Shown: positions 31,231 to 41,277, numbered from the stretch's first letter. The stretch: 42,058 nt of DNA from Fragilaria crotonensis (GCA_022925895.1 JAKSYS010000559.1:1-42058), one strand, 5' to 3'. Program-made: numbers and translations. The notes: generated by a model from the sequence alone, not told the origin.

Positions 31231-32000
31231 AAATATTTTACATATCTTCATCGATCTTCATTTGCTGCTCTATATCATGCTTAAAGCAACTCAAATCGAC
31301 GTACAGACCTGATCAGGATATGGCTGCGGTTAAACCCTGGCATTATGTCATTGCAACGATTCTCACTTTTGGTGCGGCATGCTTTCTATCGGATAACAAA
31401 CATGGCACTGATCCGGTACAAATTTTCAAGGCAGCCTCCTCTCTATGGGAGCCGCTTGCTCTCGTTCCTCAAGCCGTTCTTTACCGTCGTTATCGACAGA
31501 TCGAGGGACTGACGGGAGCATCGTTCTTGTTCCTCATGGGGCTGTACCGGCTTCTATACATGGTCAACTGGATTGTGAGTGCCAAAACAGAGGAGTGGTT
31601 AAATCATACTCTCCTCGACTATTTGGGTGGTGGAGCTCAGGCATTGATAGCGTCGTATGCGCTCTTCTGGGCAGAACATACTATTTTCCAATTTCGCCGA
31701 GAAGTATACTGTGGTATGCTTGGCCTTCTGCTGTTGTTTGGCCTGATCTTTTGTGTTAAGATCATTGACCGCGACAAAGATTTTGCTGCATTTGTGAACC
31801 TTGTAACATCTGTGGGTTTTGCGCTGATCGCGCTTGCCCTTCCTGCCAGCTTTTTGTATTCGTATTGCAACAATACACGCGCATCTGCCCAGGTCGGGAG
31901 CGATACTGAACTAACCTTGCCCTTGGTAAACCCAACAAGCGAAGGCGTCGAATGCAATGACACAACGAAACTCGCTCTATTATCCGATCCCAGCCACTGA
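31217..32000 (+). pseudogene. ERD2-like copy 2, 5'-truncated
   Basis: Homology to copies 1 and 3 begins abruptly at about 31217 in the word CAACAGCATCGTGAAA, which in copy 3 lies about 80 residues inside the protein. Exon 1, the intron and the start of exon 2 are missing. There is no ATG until 31320, in the DMAAVKPWHY segment. The frame then stays open to 32000. The core blocks PQAVLYRRYRQIEG and FLFLMGLYRLLY remain. The residue aligned to human Arg169 is Ser (NWIVSAK), Glu117 is Gln and Trp120 is Lys. About 15 residues (LLAAPIL region) and part of the acidic tail are deleted in frame. Most likely a dead or chimeric remnant of a tandem duplication; transcription could only come from copy 1. 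Confidence 0.75.
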
Positions 32001-32574
32001 ATCTCAATCAGACTATGAACACGAAGCTCCAACGACACCTTAATGCCACTCTTGGTTGTCAAAAAGACTAATCAGACTACAACTAACTAGTTGATCACTA
32101 TGCAAAGATCTTGATGTACAACACTACTAGCGGCTGGTGTCTACTTAATGTTTCCAAGTCAAGAAGGCCATTTGACTTTGTTCCGACTGTGCGCGATGGC
32201 GAAATATTTATGAATCATCTTCAAAATTCTTTCATTTTGAGACTGAGATTGCAAACAACTTGCACCGGACCACCTGATATTGAATGACTTCAATGCTCAT
32301 TTTTTTATAATTCTCCTTGGATAAGACATTTATCTCCTTCCTCGATCTTCATCAAAGGCATTTTTCATTATTGTTTCTGCCAAGTTCAGCAACCCAGTTA
32401 CAATCAATGCCATCATCCCATTTGCAGGTGAGAAACACTTAATATCAAACAACAGTGCCAAGCAATCATATTCCATTCTTCAACATCCACCATTGACATC
32501 TAAGAATACCAAACATGATGCATTCAACATCTGTATGGAGACGCTCATGCCATGCAGAGAATTGGATTGTCCAC
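32001..32574. other. Intergenic, AT-rich, nothing seen
   Basis: About 570 bp of AT-rich sequence after copy 2 with no supported gene, repeat or RNA. Confidence 0.5.
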
Positions 32575-33708
32575 CTAATTGGGGGGATTGTTGTTGGACC
32601 TTACCATTGTCAACACAAAGCCAGCAACCACTAGCATGATCATAGACATTGTCATGCTCAAAGACATTGTTGTCATCCCAAATTTTCCGAATGTTTTTTG
32701 ACCTGAATGGATCAGCATCTTGTCATTCCATAATGCTGGTTGGCCACAGGCTGTTGGCAGCATGATATGCTGATGGTGAAAAACAGTGATAGTAGCTAAC
32801 ATAGGTTGTTCTTCACTGTTGCCACCAGCCAAACAATGATTCCTCGAGGAATAATGATAGACTTCTCTGACCATTTCACTCGATTATTGGAGGCAAACAA
32901 CTAGACTGTAGGCTTCATGATGAGAAGGACAAAGATTCAAGGGATACTTGATCATCAACTGACAATGCAGACGTATGATATTACTTCAGCAGACCCCATT
33001 CAATACGATTTGATAATCGGCACTACCGTGTCAGATCCTTGCATGGAATAGTGACTGGACCATCAGCAACCCAAGATTGCAGGTGACTAAGTAGAGTGAA
33101 AAATTGGTGCAGGCACAGTCGGAAAATAATTCACAGCAATCTCTCACTACTTTTTTTGTGACTCTGGGTAAGGCATAACAGTTTTGAGCATCATTCCTTG
33201 GGAGGAAACTTGCCGGGATGGGGTACACAGGTCCGGCATCACAGCTAGAGCGCAGTGCTAACCCTATAAATAGGTTATTATTGTTATTGTTCACCACCTG
33301 AAAACTAGCAAGCAAGGTGATACTCACCCATGTGCTTCTGGCTTCTTTGCTAGATGGAGTGATAGCATATCATTTGTAAAAGACATTTCCACCATGTTCA
33401 GGGAAGGTGCAATTAAACCCTTGCTGAATTACATTTTCCTAATACACCTGTTGCCTCATGTAAGTCATCCACAGCCAGTCCTCGCATGCCCTTAATACTT
33501 CAGTGCCACCAATGATAGGGCGGATCATGAAGATAGGTGTTACCTTGACACCACATCTGTCCGTAGCACCATCTTGCCACTTGAAGAAGGCCGCACAGCC
33601 TTTGAGTTCATTGCACACTCCACAAAAATACTGATATGGAACTTGAAACCGACAACAAAGCACTTGCAAGAAAACATGTGCTATCAATGCAAGGATGCTT
33701 GACATCAA
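32575..33708 (-). pseudogene. Possible secreted or type I membrane Cys-rich protein, interrupted
   Basis: Three minus-strand open stretches (33708-33439, 33327-33031, 32874-32575) are all in the same reading phase. The first starts with a signal-peptide-like segment (MMSSILALIAHVFLQVLCC) and has several cysteines (FCGVCNELKGC, TDRCGV). The next same-phase stretch, FNCTFPEHGGNVFYK, and the middle piece (CDAGPVYP, RDCCELFSDCAC) are also Cys-rich. The last ends in a single span (SMTMSMIMLVVAGFVLTMV) and a short tail. This order fits one type I membrane protein with introns or with in-frame stops. A donor-like CAAG|GTAACA near 33540 and a GTGAGT near 33306 suggest introns, but I cannot build a complete model. 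The family is not recognised. Confidence 0.35.
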
Positions 33709-35011
33709 TCATGAACCAAGTTTGCCCAGTTGTATGCATACGGTTTTGCATTCTCATTGACATTATTTGGAAAAGGATTAGGGTTCAACCTTTCGTGTAC
33801 GGTGACTATATGTACTGTGAATTGATTCGTCCAGATTCGTTTTTTTCTGGCCTCCAGAGAATAGTCCCGTTAAACGTTCCCCCTTCAATACCAAGCCAAG
33901 CTAAGCTCGGTACTAGCATAAACATAGTATCTGGACGACCAAAATTACGAGAGTAGCTGGACAGATTTAGAAACCACTAATTTCACCACATCAATACACG
34001 AAGATTGTGCATTTCAGTAACTAGAGAGTTGTCCTATGCCCTCAAACATATGGGGTTACTGTAGCTTGTTTGTGGTGAGGTGGGACAGTTCAAAAGATGC
34101 GGCGAGTTAAAATTTTGGATTTTTTTGGGGAATGTAAAGTTTTGCTTCGTAATTTAATTGCACATTTTTGTATCATGTCGACAAAAGCAAAGAACAACAG
34201 TAGTGCTTCTTTGACACTGTTAGTACTTGTTAGTATGCCGGCAATCTAATGTCCGGTCAAATTTGCAGTCAAATAACTAAGTTTAGCATTTCTGGCGGCC
34301 ACTGCAAAGTCAACATGGTCAAACTCAATTTTGAACATTGAAGTGCGTTCACGTCGCAATTTTTTAATCCTACGGCACTTTCCATATGTTTCATACAAAA
34401 AAATTCATGCTACTAATTTAATCGCATACAAAGCATGAGTTTCATTACGAACTTCGAAATTTTATTGCTGTCCGTCTCAACACCAATCCGAATGTATCCA
34501 TTGCTGAATAGATAAATTTCAAGATGGCAGAATTGTGGAATAGGCCCTTGCGATATATTCGTAACATGAAAAAAAACTTGTTCCAACTTGACATTGTCAA
34601 AAGGGACTCAATTTGCCACACTAGTGACTGAATTGTCCAGGTACTATGTTAAGAAAACGTCAAAATTAATAATTTAGATTTATCATATCTTTATCAATAC
34701 ATGTCGGGTCCTCACTTTGAATAGCTGAAACGAAAGCCCTTCATGAGATCTATAAATGGCTGCCGTTAGATGCAGGTTAATCACTGTGTCGACATGGCGA
34801 TTCTTTTTTGTCGTCCCGGTACAGTACTATGTTTAAGGTCGTACGAGATTGTCCCATGCAATTTATACTGGCGCAAACTACCGGAATTAGCGACCGCCCA
34901 GCTGCACTAGACCTATTTATGATATTTACGGTAGTAGTAGTGCTACTGCACCTGCTAGCTAGTAGTAGCATCACGGTACGAGTATTCCTTAGCACGAAAT
35001 CTGATCTCCTG
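33709..35011. other. Intergenic, AT-rich, no gene seen
   Basis: About 1.3 kb. Frames at 33636-33956 and 34777-35074 have no coding features. The right end runs into the repeat cluster that starts at 35012. Confidence 0.5.
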
Positions 35012-35039
35012 AGGCCGGTGCTTGCAGCGAACGAAACGT
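35012..35039 (+). repeat. 28-nt repeat, inverted copy at 38322-38349
   Basis: Starts AGGCCGGTGCTTGCAGCG and continues to AAACGT. Its exact reverse complement lies at 38322-38349, 3.3 kb away. A match of this length cannot be chance in a window this size, so both are copies of one repeat family. Confidence 0.85.
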
Positions 35040-35091
35040 TTTCAGCAGAACGGACGTCACGTACTGTTCCGTGAAAACGTGAAATATGGTC

Positions 35092-35116
35092 CTTAGGCCG
35101 ATGCTTACGTCAAACA
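35092..35116 (+). repeat. Diverged copy of the same repeat, inverted partner near 36339-36364
   Basis: Reads AGGCCGATGCTTACGTCAAA. It aligns with the 28-nt repeat 80 bp upstream, mainly through CG-to-CA type changes. A third version, in opposite orientation, is at about 36339-36364 (AAGCATCGGCCTT). Confidence 0.6.
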
Positions 35117-35464
35117 AAACACAATTCACAAAATAAGTTGCTTGTTTTGTTTCTCATTTTGTGAAAAACACGCCTTATGTCGAACAGTCTGCACCACGAT
35201 ATCTTCACTATACAAACTTGTATAAAATAAATGATTCCAACTACAATCATGTAGAACAATACAGAAACTGTGCACCACCTCGTATTCATACATTCAATCG
35301 CCATTCAACTTGCACCATGCACCATGCTGCATCCAACATTTGGCTTCATCATCAACTCTCAATGATAAGAAGAATAGCTAAATGTTTCCACCATGATTGT
35401 CCTATAGTATTGTACTATCATAGAAGGATGGTGCAAGAAGCCGCCCAGTATTACGCTTTGGTTT

Positions 35465-35910
35465 TCAACGTTTCATTGTTGTTGGGGCCGTAGTCTGAGG
35501 AGCCTTCTCGTCCTTTGAATCTCTACATTCCACCTTTGTCAAGGGAAACATGAACTTGCTTTGAGCAATGACAATGAACCATAACTTTGATGCTTGGAAG
35601 CCGCATCTTGATGTAGTCTGCTCGATTCTCAGTTGCGACAACCAGTCATTTGTCAGTAGTACTATGAATGGCTTTGGATCAGGCACATGATCCGCCATCA
35701 TTCACGCATCATGTTCCTGAATTGCAAAAGTTGCTCTTGATCCACATTAGTTTGCTCGTTCTTCCTCCGTACAACAGCTTGAGAAATGCCAAGAAAGTTA
35801 CGAGCAGGATTGGTCGCACAAAGAGCATGTTGGTGGTGAGTTGTGAGGGGTGATGAGTCCGTCGCGGAATCAGGCCTCTGCACATTCGCACTGAAAAATG
35901 AGCTGAGCAA
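35465..35910 (-). pseudogene. Hypothetical protein, two overlapping frames
   Basis: A frame from 35910 (with RKNEQTNVDQEQLLQFRNMM) overlaps a second frame ending at 35465 (VPDPKPFIVLLTNDW, then KLWFIVIAQSKFMFPL). The overlap is at about 35700, where one frame ends just as the next begins with ATGATGGCG. The composition is protein-like but no family is recognised. It lies between inverted copies of the AGGCCG repeat, so it may be part of a mobile element. Confidence 0.25.
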
Positions 35911-36465
35911 CAGGTTTGCTCCTTGTTATTTTTGCACTCCTCTTAACAACCTCTCTATGGTTGATGTGTGGCAGAGAGTCGTTGTATAGAAGGACATGAC
36001 GCCAACTGTCCATTGCCATTGTTGTTGCAGGCAAGTCAGGAGTGTTTGGTCATCAGTGCACTACTACAATTCTACCATATATGGCGAAAGCAAATTCACA
36101 TTCGACTGGACGATCCGGCACATACTACCACCACCGTCGTAGACTACGAAGTAGATGTTCTTGTGCACATTTTGTTCGAACCCGGAGCCGAACAAACCGT
36201 GTTACACGGATTGTGAAAAAAGGTCATGTCACCCGGCTTCACAAAACGTGCATCATGTTTTATTTTGTGATTTTCCATCGTAAGGAATGGAAATTACAAA
36301 ATATGCAGTGAATTTCTGTTTTGCGAACACCTTTTGTTTGAGATAAGCATCGGCCTTACAGGCGTACTCCCCTAGAAATAACCACAAAACCGCAGAATCG
36401 GAGAGCATTTTATATATACTATATAGACATGTATAGGTGTAAAAGAAATCAGGCGTTGAATGTAG
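35911..36465. other. Intergenic with repeat fragments
   Basis: Contains the inverted AGGCCG-type copy at about 36339-36364 and an AT-rich TATATATACTATATA stretch near 36411-36426 that could be the TATA region of the next small frame. No gene accepted. Confidence 0.45.
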
Positions 36466-36819
36466 TTGCGTGAAAAATGTACTAAAGTTATCATGTGGAT
36501 CAGTCGTCTCGTTTGTCGCTTGTCACGTCGTTCGTCGAACAAATTTGCCGCCATGAGCAAATGGGCCAAAAAACCGCAAGCACTCGACAGACATGCCGCG
36601 CGGCTCGTAAAAGAAAGGCAGGCGCTCGTTTCGTTCGGATGCTACGATTCGCCGTCTCGGATCAAACGACGAGCTTCTCTATCGGATGCGGTTATCTGTG
36701 ACAATCAGAAAAGTTCCGAAGACAAGAATTGCCGCCTGCCCGCGCACCGCAACTCGCATTGTACTCCATTGTCACAGCGTACTGTAGTACCACATCGTCC
36801 CATGCCTGGTCCCATTTAG
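36466..36819 (+). CDS. Small basic hypothetical protein
   Basis: 117 codons, with alternative starts at 36493 and 36553 (MSKWAKKPQALDRHAARLV). The GC content is higher than in the flanks, a TATA-like tract lies about 40-55 bp upstream, and the composition is basic and helical (RLVKERQAL, SRIKRRASLSDAVI). No family recognised. It sits just outside the large inverted repeat and may belong to the repeat cluster. Confidence 0.35.
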   Translation: MREKCTKVIMWISRLVCRLSRRSSNKFAAMSKWAKKPQALDRHAARLVKERQALVSFGCYDSPSRIKRRASLSDAVICDNQKSSEDKNCRLPAHRNSHCTPLSQRTVVPHRPMPGPI

Positions 36820-36889
36820 TCCAATTTCTAATTACGTAGCACTTCATACACAAACTCGATTGTTGCGTTTCGTGCGAACCCGGCTTTCA

Positions 36890-36914
36890 CACAGAACGCC
36901 CGCGGCGTTCTGTG
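36890..36914. repeat. 25-nt near-perfect palindrome
   Basis: CACAGAACGCC and GGCGTTCTGTG flank a 3-nt centre, with near-perfect symmetry. It lies just outside the left arm of the large inverted repeat. A related word CGCGGCGTTCTGT recurs outside the right arm near 38299. Confidence 0.65.
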
Positions 36915-37392
36915 GTTTCGATCAAAAGGGGGTTGCGGGAAACACCGATTTTTCAATACAGTTCCCTCAACCCCGAAAAATTCCGGCGTACAGTTCAGTA
37001 CTGGTATCAGTAGAGAGTACTGAAATACGGAGTATGTATAAGGGTATAGCAACAGTGTATATAAACAAATACATATAAAATGAAATAATATATTTGATTA
37101 CGTGTGCTGCTTCCTCCAAAAACCCAGTATTGTACTCTATCATACTAGTAGAGAACACCGTTCCAGGCTTCGTAACGGCGTCTTGGATCGCGTCCATTCG
37201 AACAGCTCGTATCATGTACATAGCGTATGATCGTATGATAAATGCATACGTGTCATACCTATGAGCATGTACGAAACCCGGTTGACAAAGCCGGCAGCGT
37301 TTTTGGGGGATGCGGGAAACAGCGGGAATCGATTTGTTGTTTCGCACTATTATCGAAAAACGGAGCTCGACAAAAATGGCGTCTTTCAGAGA

Positions 37393-37447
37393 ATTTTCGA
37401 GTTGTCCGGAGGATTTTTGAGTTGTCCGGAGGATTTTCGAGTTGTCC
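37393..37447 (+). repeat. 20-bp tandem repeat
   Basis: About 2.5 units of GAGTTGTCCGGAGGATTTTY inside the left half of the foldback spacer. Confidence 0.85.
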
Positions 37448-37670
37448 TACTGGATCACTTCTTAACCCTATTTTTGTGGCTTCTGGTATAAGTCTACAGG
37501 ATTAAAAGAAGTGATCCCAATTCCGGATCACTCATTTCTTGAAACGACTTTTCAGAGCGATTTGACTTTTTGAAACTCGTTTCAGAGCATGAAATAACTT
37601 TTACATGGACCACTCTACTGACACTCTACACACTAGTACTCAGTACCGCAATGCATTAGGGATACGCTCT

Positions 37671-37745
37671 CGGACAACTTCTCGGTTCACTCGGACAACT
37701 TCTCGGATCACTCGGACAACTTCTCGGATCACTCGGACAACTTCG
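37671..37745 (+). repeat. 21-bp tandem repeat
   Basis: About 3.5 units with core CGGACAACTTCTCGG and spacing of exactly 21 bp (unit starts 37671, 37692, 37713, 37734). Opposite in orientation to the 20-bp repeat on the other side of the spacer. Confidence 0.88.
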
Positions 37746-38321
37746 TATATGCATCTCGAATCCGTGTCGAGTTGTCTCTCACGCAATAGCGTGACATCAG
37801 AGAATCAATTCAAGCCGGTTCCCGCAACCCCTAAAAAAGCTGCCGGCTTTGTCAACCGGGTTTCGTACATGCTCATAGGTATGACACGTTTGCATTTATC
37901 ATACGATCATGCGCTATGTACATGATACGAGCTGTTCGAATGGACGCGATCCAAGACGCCGTTACGAAGCCTGGAACGGTGTTCTCTACTAGAGTATGAT
38001 AGAGTACAATACTGTGTTTTTGGAGGAAGCAGCACACGTAATCAAATACCGGGTATATTATTTCATTTTATACGTAGTATATGTATATCTATTGTTGCTA
38101 TACTCTTAAACATACTCTGTCTTCCAGTACTCTCTACTGATACCAGTACTGAACTGTACGCCGGAATTTTTCGGGGTTACGGGAACCGTATTGAAAAATC
38201 GGTGTTTCCCGCAACCCCAAGTACCCGGATCCCCGAAACGCGCGCGCCTTTCGGGGGCAGTTTCGGGGGCTGTAAGGACCATTTTTCCCCAGAATGGACG
38301 CGGCGTTCTGTTTTGCGGGAC

Positions 38322-38349
38322 GTTTCGTTCGCTGCAAGCACCGGCCTGA
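38322..38349 (-). repeat. 28-nt repeat, inverted partner of 35012-35039
   Basis: Exact reverse complement of 35012-35039. It lies about 75 bp upstream of the start codon of ERD2-like copy 3, so it may be in that gene's promoter or 5' UTR. Confidence 0.85.
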
Positions 38350-38425
38350 AAGAGCGAGTGAACTTTGGTTTTACGGAACACATCAACACACCATTCTCAG
38401 TCGTCACATCGTTTTGCACGACGAC

Positions 38426-39630
38426 ATGGCGTACAATGCATTTCGAGTAACTGGGGATCTCCTTCACGTTATTGCAGTATGCATGATTCTTTATCGGTTG
38501 TTTGTGAAGAAGAATGCCCAAGGTGAGTCTTTGAAGTAGTTTTTGTATTTGTTCCCCAGGCTCAAGTCTCCCATGTCACATGCGTTTGCTTTCACTGGCG
38601 GGTCATACTCACGTTTCAATCAAACACGATAGGAATTTCGCTCAAGACACAAGAAGCGCTACTCTTTGTCAGTGTCGCGCGGTATCTAGACTTGTTCACC
38701 ACATTTTATGATGCCTACAACAGCATCGTGAAATCATTTTACATTTCTTCATCGCTCTTCATTTGCTGCTCGATTTCATGCCTACACCAACTCAAATCGA
38801 CGTACAGACCTGATCAAGACATGGCTGCGGTTAAATCCTGGCATTATGTCATTGCAACGATTCTAACGTTCAGCTTCTCATGCCTTTTTTCGGATGCAAG
38901 ATTTGGCATTGATCCTTTAGAAATTTGTTGGACGGCTTCCATTATCTGGGAGCCGCTTGCTCTGATTCCTCAAGCCATTCTTTACCGACGTTATCGACAG
39001 GTCGAGGGACTGACCGGAGCATCATTTCTGTTCCTCATGGGGCTGTACCGGTTCCTTTACATTATCAACTGGATTGTCAGAGCCAACACAGAAAAACGGT
39101 ATAAGCATCATCTCGTCGTCTATTTCAGTGGTGGCGCTCAAGTATTGATAGCGTGGTATGCACTATTTTGGCCAGATGGAAGGAACGAAGGAGACATGTT
39201 GGCAGCCCCCATCCTTGCGCAGATCATTCAGTTTTGCCGAGAAGTTTATTGTGGCATTCTTGGGCTTCTGCTGTTTTTTGGTCTCTTCTTATATGCTAAG
39301 ACCACTGTTCTTGACGAAGAGTCAGCTGTGTTCGTGATCCTTGTTACGTTTGTGGGTCTTGCGCTGCTCCTTCTTACTCCTCCTGCCTGTTTCCTTTACA
39401 TGTATTGTGACAATTCACGTACGTCTACCGACGTCGGGAGAGCTGATCATGATGGCGTCCTGGATGACCTGACCCTGCCCTTGGTGGAGCAAACAAGTGA
39501 AGAAGGCGCCGCAAGCGACGATCCAACGATCGTCGAGCTAACGTCCCAACCTGCTGAATTGCAATCAGACGCTGAACACGAAACTCCAATCATCCCCCCG
39601 AAATACGCAGGGGGGATTCAAGTAGTGTAA
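38426..39630 (+). CDS. ERD2 (KDEL-receptor)-like membrane protein, copy 3, with C-terminal extension
   Basis: Exon 1 (38426-38522) encodes FRVTGDLLHV. A 110-bp GT-AG intron (38523-38632, donor GTGAGT) joins AQ|GISLKTQEA in frame, giving 364 residues. ERD2 proteins are seven-span Golgi receptors that return HDEL/KDEL-tagged proteins to the ER. Of the pocket residues I recall for human KDELR, this copy keeps Arg5, His12, Arg47, Asp50 (ARYLDLF), Glu117 and Trp120 (LEICW), Glu127, Arg159 (GLYR) and Arg169 (NWIVR). The position of Asp193 is Tyr (IAWYALFW) in the last core span. The usual lysine-rich tail is replaced by about 110 extra residues with two more spans and an acidic end (DGVLDDLTLPLVEQ). 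This is the least changed of the three copies and the best candidate for a working receptor. Confidence 0.86.
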
Positions 39631-40449
39631 TGGTGTGCTCTGCAACTGCTGTCAGGAAAGCAAACAAAATCGTTCACTAAATTCAGTGGAAAATCTCAGG
39701 CGTTGAGCAAGTCCGTCACAGTTCATCCAAGATTGATCGATTTCCATCCATCCATGAAACGCTTGTGTATATATGCTGCCGATTGCTGTCTGTCTTCGTC
39801 CGAACAATTAATCTCCTCCGATTGCCACTACTGGGATACGTTCTACAGCTGTGTGCATGACTGCGTTACCACGCACCCGTACTTGTCATCGACACCATGG
39901 TGTATCGACAGCATCAAAAAAATTAATCCTCGTTGCAACAACCCCAATCAACACCAACGTCAGTCGTCCTAACGCGATGAAGATTCGATTGTATATGACA
40001 CTCCAGTCACATTTGTTTCTGACTATAGTACCATTCCCTTTGAACTGTACAGTCCTTTTCGTTGCAAAAGTCTCAGGGCAGTCTGCAGTCTGCTTTTAAC
40101 TACAATCCTACGTATCATACCGGTTGAGCTTCCCCAATGACTCAGTAGCAGACCAGAAATTAAGTTCCGCAGCGGTGGGCCTCCAGATTTGGGTTATGTT
40201 GTTATTCTGCGTTGACGAGGATTGGTGCTTGTGCTACGTGGTTGTGAAATACCTCAGTTGCGCGCGAGCACTCTTGTCCTATCTGGCATGACAAAAGTTA
40301 CTTCATTGGGTGTACTTGAAATTTGAAATTGGAAATGATAACGTTGTCATAGACGCATTGGAAAGCAACGATGACTGTGTGACTCAAATCAGGTGGAACT
40401 GCGATCTAGACTCAATTTACAAATGAATTTCATAAAGGGCAACCAAGAG
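39631..40449. other. Intergenic, nothing firm
   Basis: About 800 bp after copy 3. A frame at 39703-39972 has many Cys and Ser but no homologue-like features, and I do not accept it. Confidence 0.45.
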
Positions 40450-40764
40450 CTATATGAAGAATAAAGCGCGCACGCACGTGACAACAAAGCGCCTCGGGGT
40501 GATGTTCATGTTGTCCTGCTCTGGTTGCGGGCGTATAACTGTACTCATCGTCGGCGTAGTCAGCATTGTGTCAACGTCATTATCGTCCAACCGGTCTCCC
40601 AACACGAACGCCTCCTTATCAGGATCCGTGTCGCGAACGTGCGCCTTGTAGGAATGCTCCTTCCAATCATCATAATCGTCATTGTCGACGGCACGATCAT
40701 CCTTGATATTGCATTCGTCGTCCTTACAGTCGTCAACGGCCAGAAAGCAAGAGGCACAAGAATA
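40450..40764 (-). other. Acidic open frame without ATG, possible last exon
   Basis: Minus-strand frame open for 105 codons, ending at TAG (40450-40452). It reads VDDCKDDECNIKDDRA, then DNDDYDDWKEHSYKAHVRD, then DKEAFVLGDRLDDNDVD. It has no ATG near its start, so it would need an upstream exon. An acceptor-like TGTAAG lies near 40727. The Asp-rich composition looks protein-like, but could arise from a GAC/GAT-rich simple sequence. Confidence 0.25.
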
Positions 40765-40838
40765 TCACAACCGAAAAACAAATATCGCATCATCTGAACT
40801 TTTCCTCAAAATACTCAGATTGGTGGACATTTGTTCAG

Positions 40839-41188
40839 TTAGAGCGATTCCTTGACAATCCCGTCCACAGAATAGTTCCAAACGATCCAATCCAATGGTA
40901 GCTTCGTAGGCAGTTGCTTACTCGAGAAGAGTTTGGCGACATCCTCAAGTTGTTCACGCCCACAGTGGCCGCCTTTTAAGCTTGACCACCTCGTTGAGAA
41001 TTGTGCACTCGCAAGTTGCGATAGGGTGTTTGGAATAGACAAACAAGTGTGTGTTGATTTGTTTGTAATTGACGTTGATTCTCGGGCTTTTGCTGAGAAG
41101 AAAGGGTACTTGTACGAGCTATTCAAATCATCGGATCCACATTACGAAAAGGGAACAAAGTGGTGCGGCAGGATTCAAGCGTCACAAT
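40839..41188. other. Ambiguous short frames on both strands
   Basis: A 95-codon minus frame (41126-40839, ending LPLDWIVWNYSVDGIVKESL) and an 85-codon plus frame (40933-41190, with CVDLFVIDVDSRAF and GYLYELFKSSDPHYE) overlap. Both have protein-like stretches and only one, if either, can be real. No family is recognised. Confidence 0.25.
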
Positions 41189-41277
41189 GATTGCCGCATG
41201 AAGCATGAAGCACGACGCTGTCTTCGTTCAAAGTTCAAAACAGCAGTCGAGTTGTCGAGTTTAGCAGAGCCTGTGTA

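Larger units (their letters stand above)
36930..38218. mobile_element. Foldback-like element: long inverted repeat with internal tandem repeats
   Basis: The left arm (about 36930-37320) and right arm (about 37812-38218) are reverse complements over about 390-400 bp, roughly 93-95% identical by eye. Each arm is bounded on both sides by versions of GGGGWTGCGGGAAACA. The spacer of about 490 bp holds a 20-bp tandem repeat with core GTTGTCCGGAGGA (37393-37447) on the left. On the right is a 21-bp tandem repeat with core CGGACAACTTCTCGG (37671-37745), and the two cores share GTTGTCCG in opposite orientation. No transposase is seen. A possible 3-bp AAG duplication at the edges is not convincing. The structure resembles foldback elements, non-autonomous transposons with long repetitive inverted ends. 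Confidence 0.75.

Noticed and set aside
36170..36200. GTTCGAACCC as a tRNA T-loop
   Set aside because: No matching acceptor, D or anticodon stems around it.
37393..37745. Regular 20/21-bp repeats as a possible CRISPR array
   Set aside because: Units are contiguous tandem repeats without spacers, and the window is eukaryotic.
37605..37925. 106-codon plus frame with a repeated TRTTSRI motif
   Set aside because: The repeat peptide is only the translation of the 21-bp tandem array; the frame runs across the inverted-repeat arm.
36920..38225. 3-bp AAG target duplication of the foldback element
   Set aside because: The left edge lies in a run of G and the match is too short to be convincing.
39703..39972. 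89-codon Cys/Ser-rich plus frame
   Set aside because: No signal peptide, no family pattern; composition alone is not enough.
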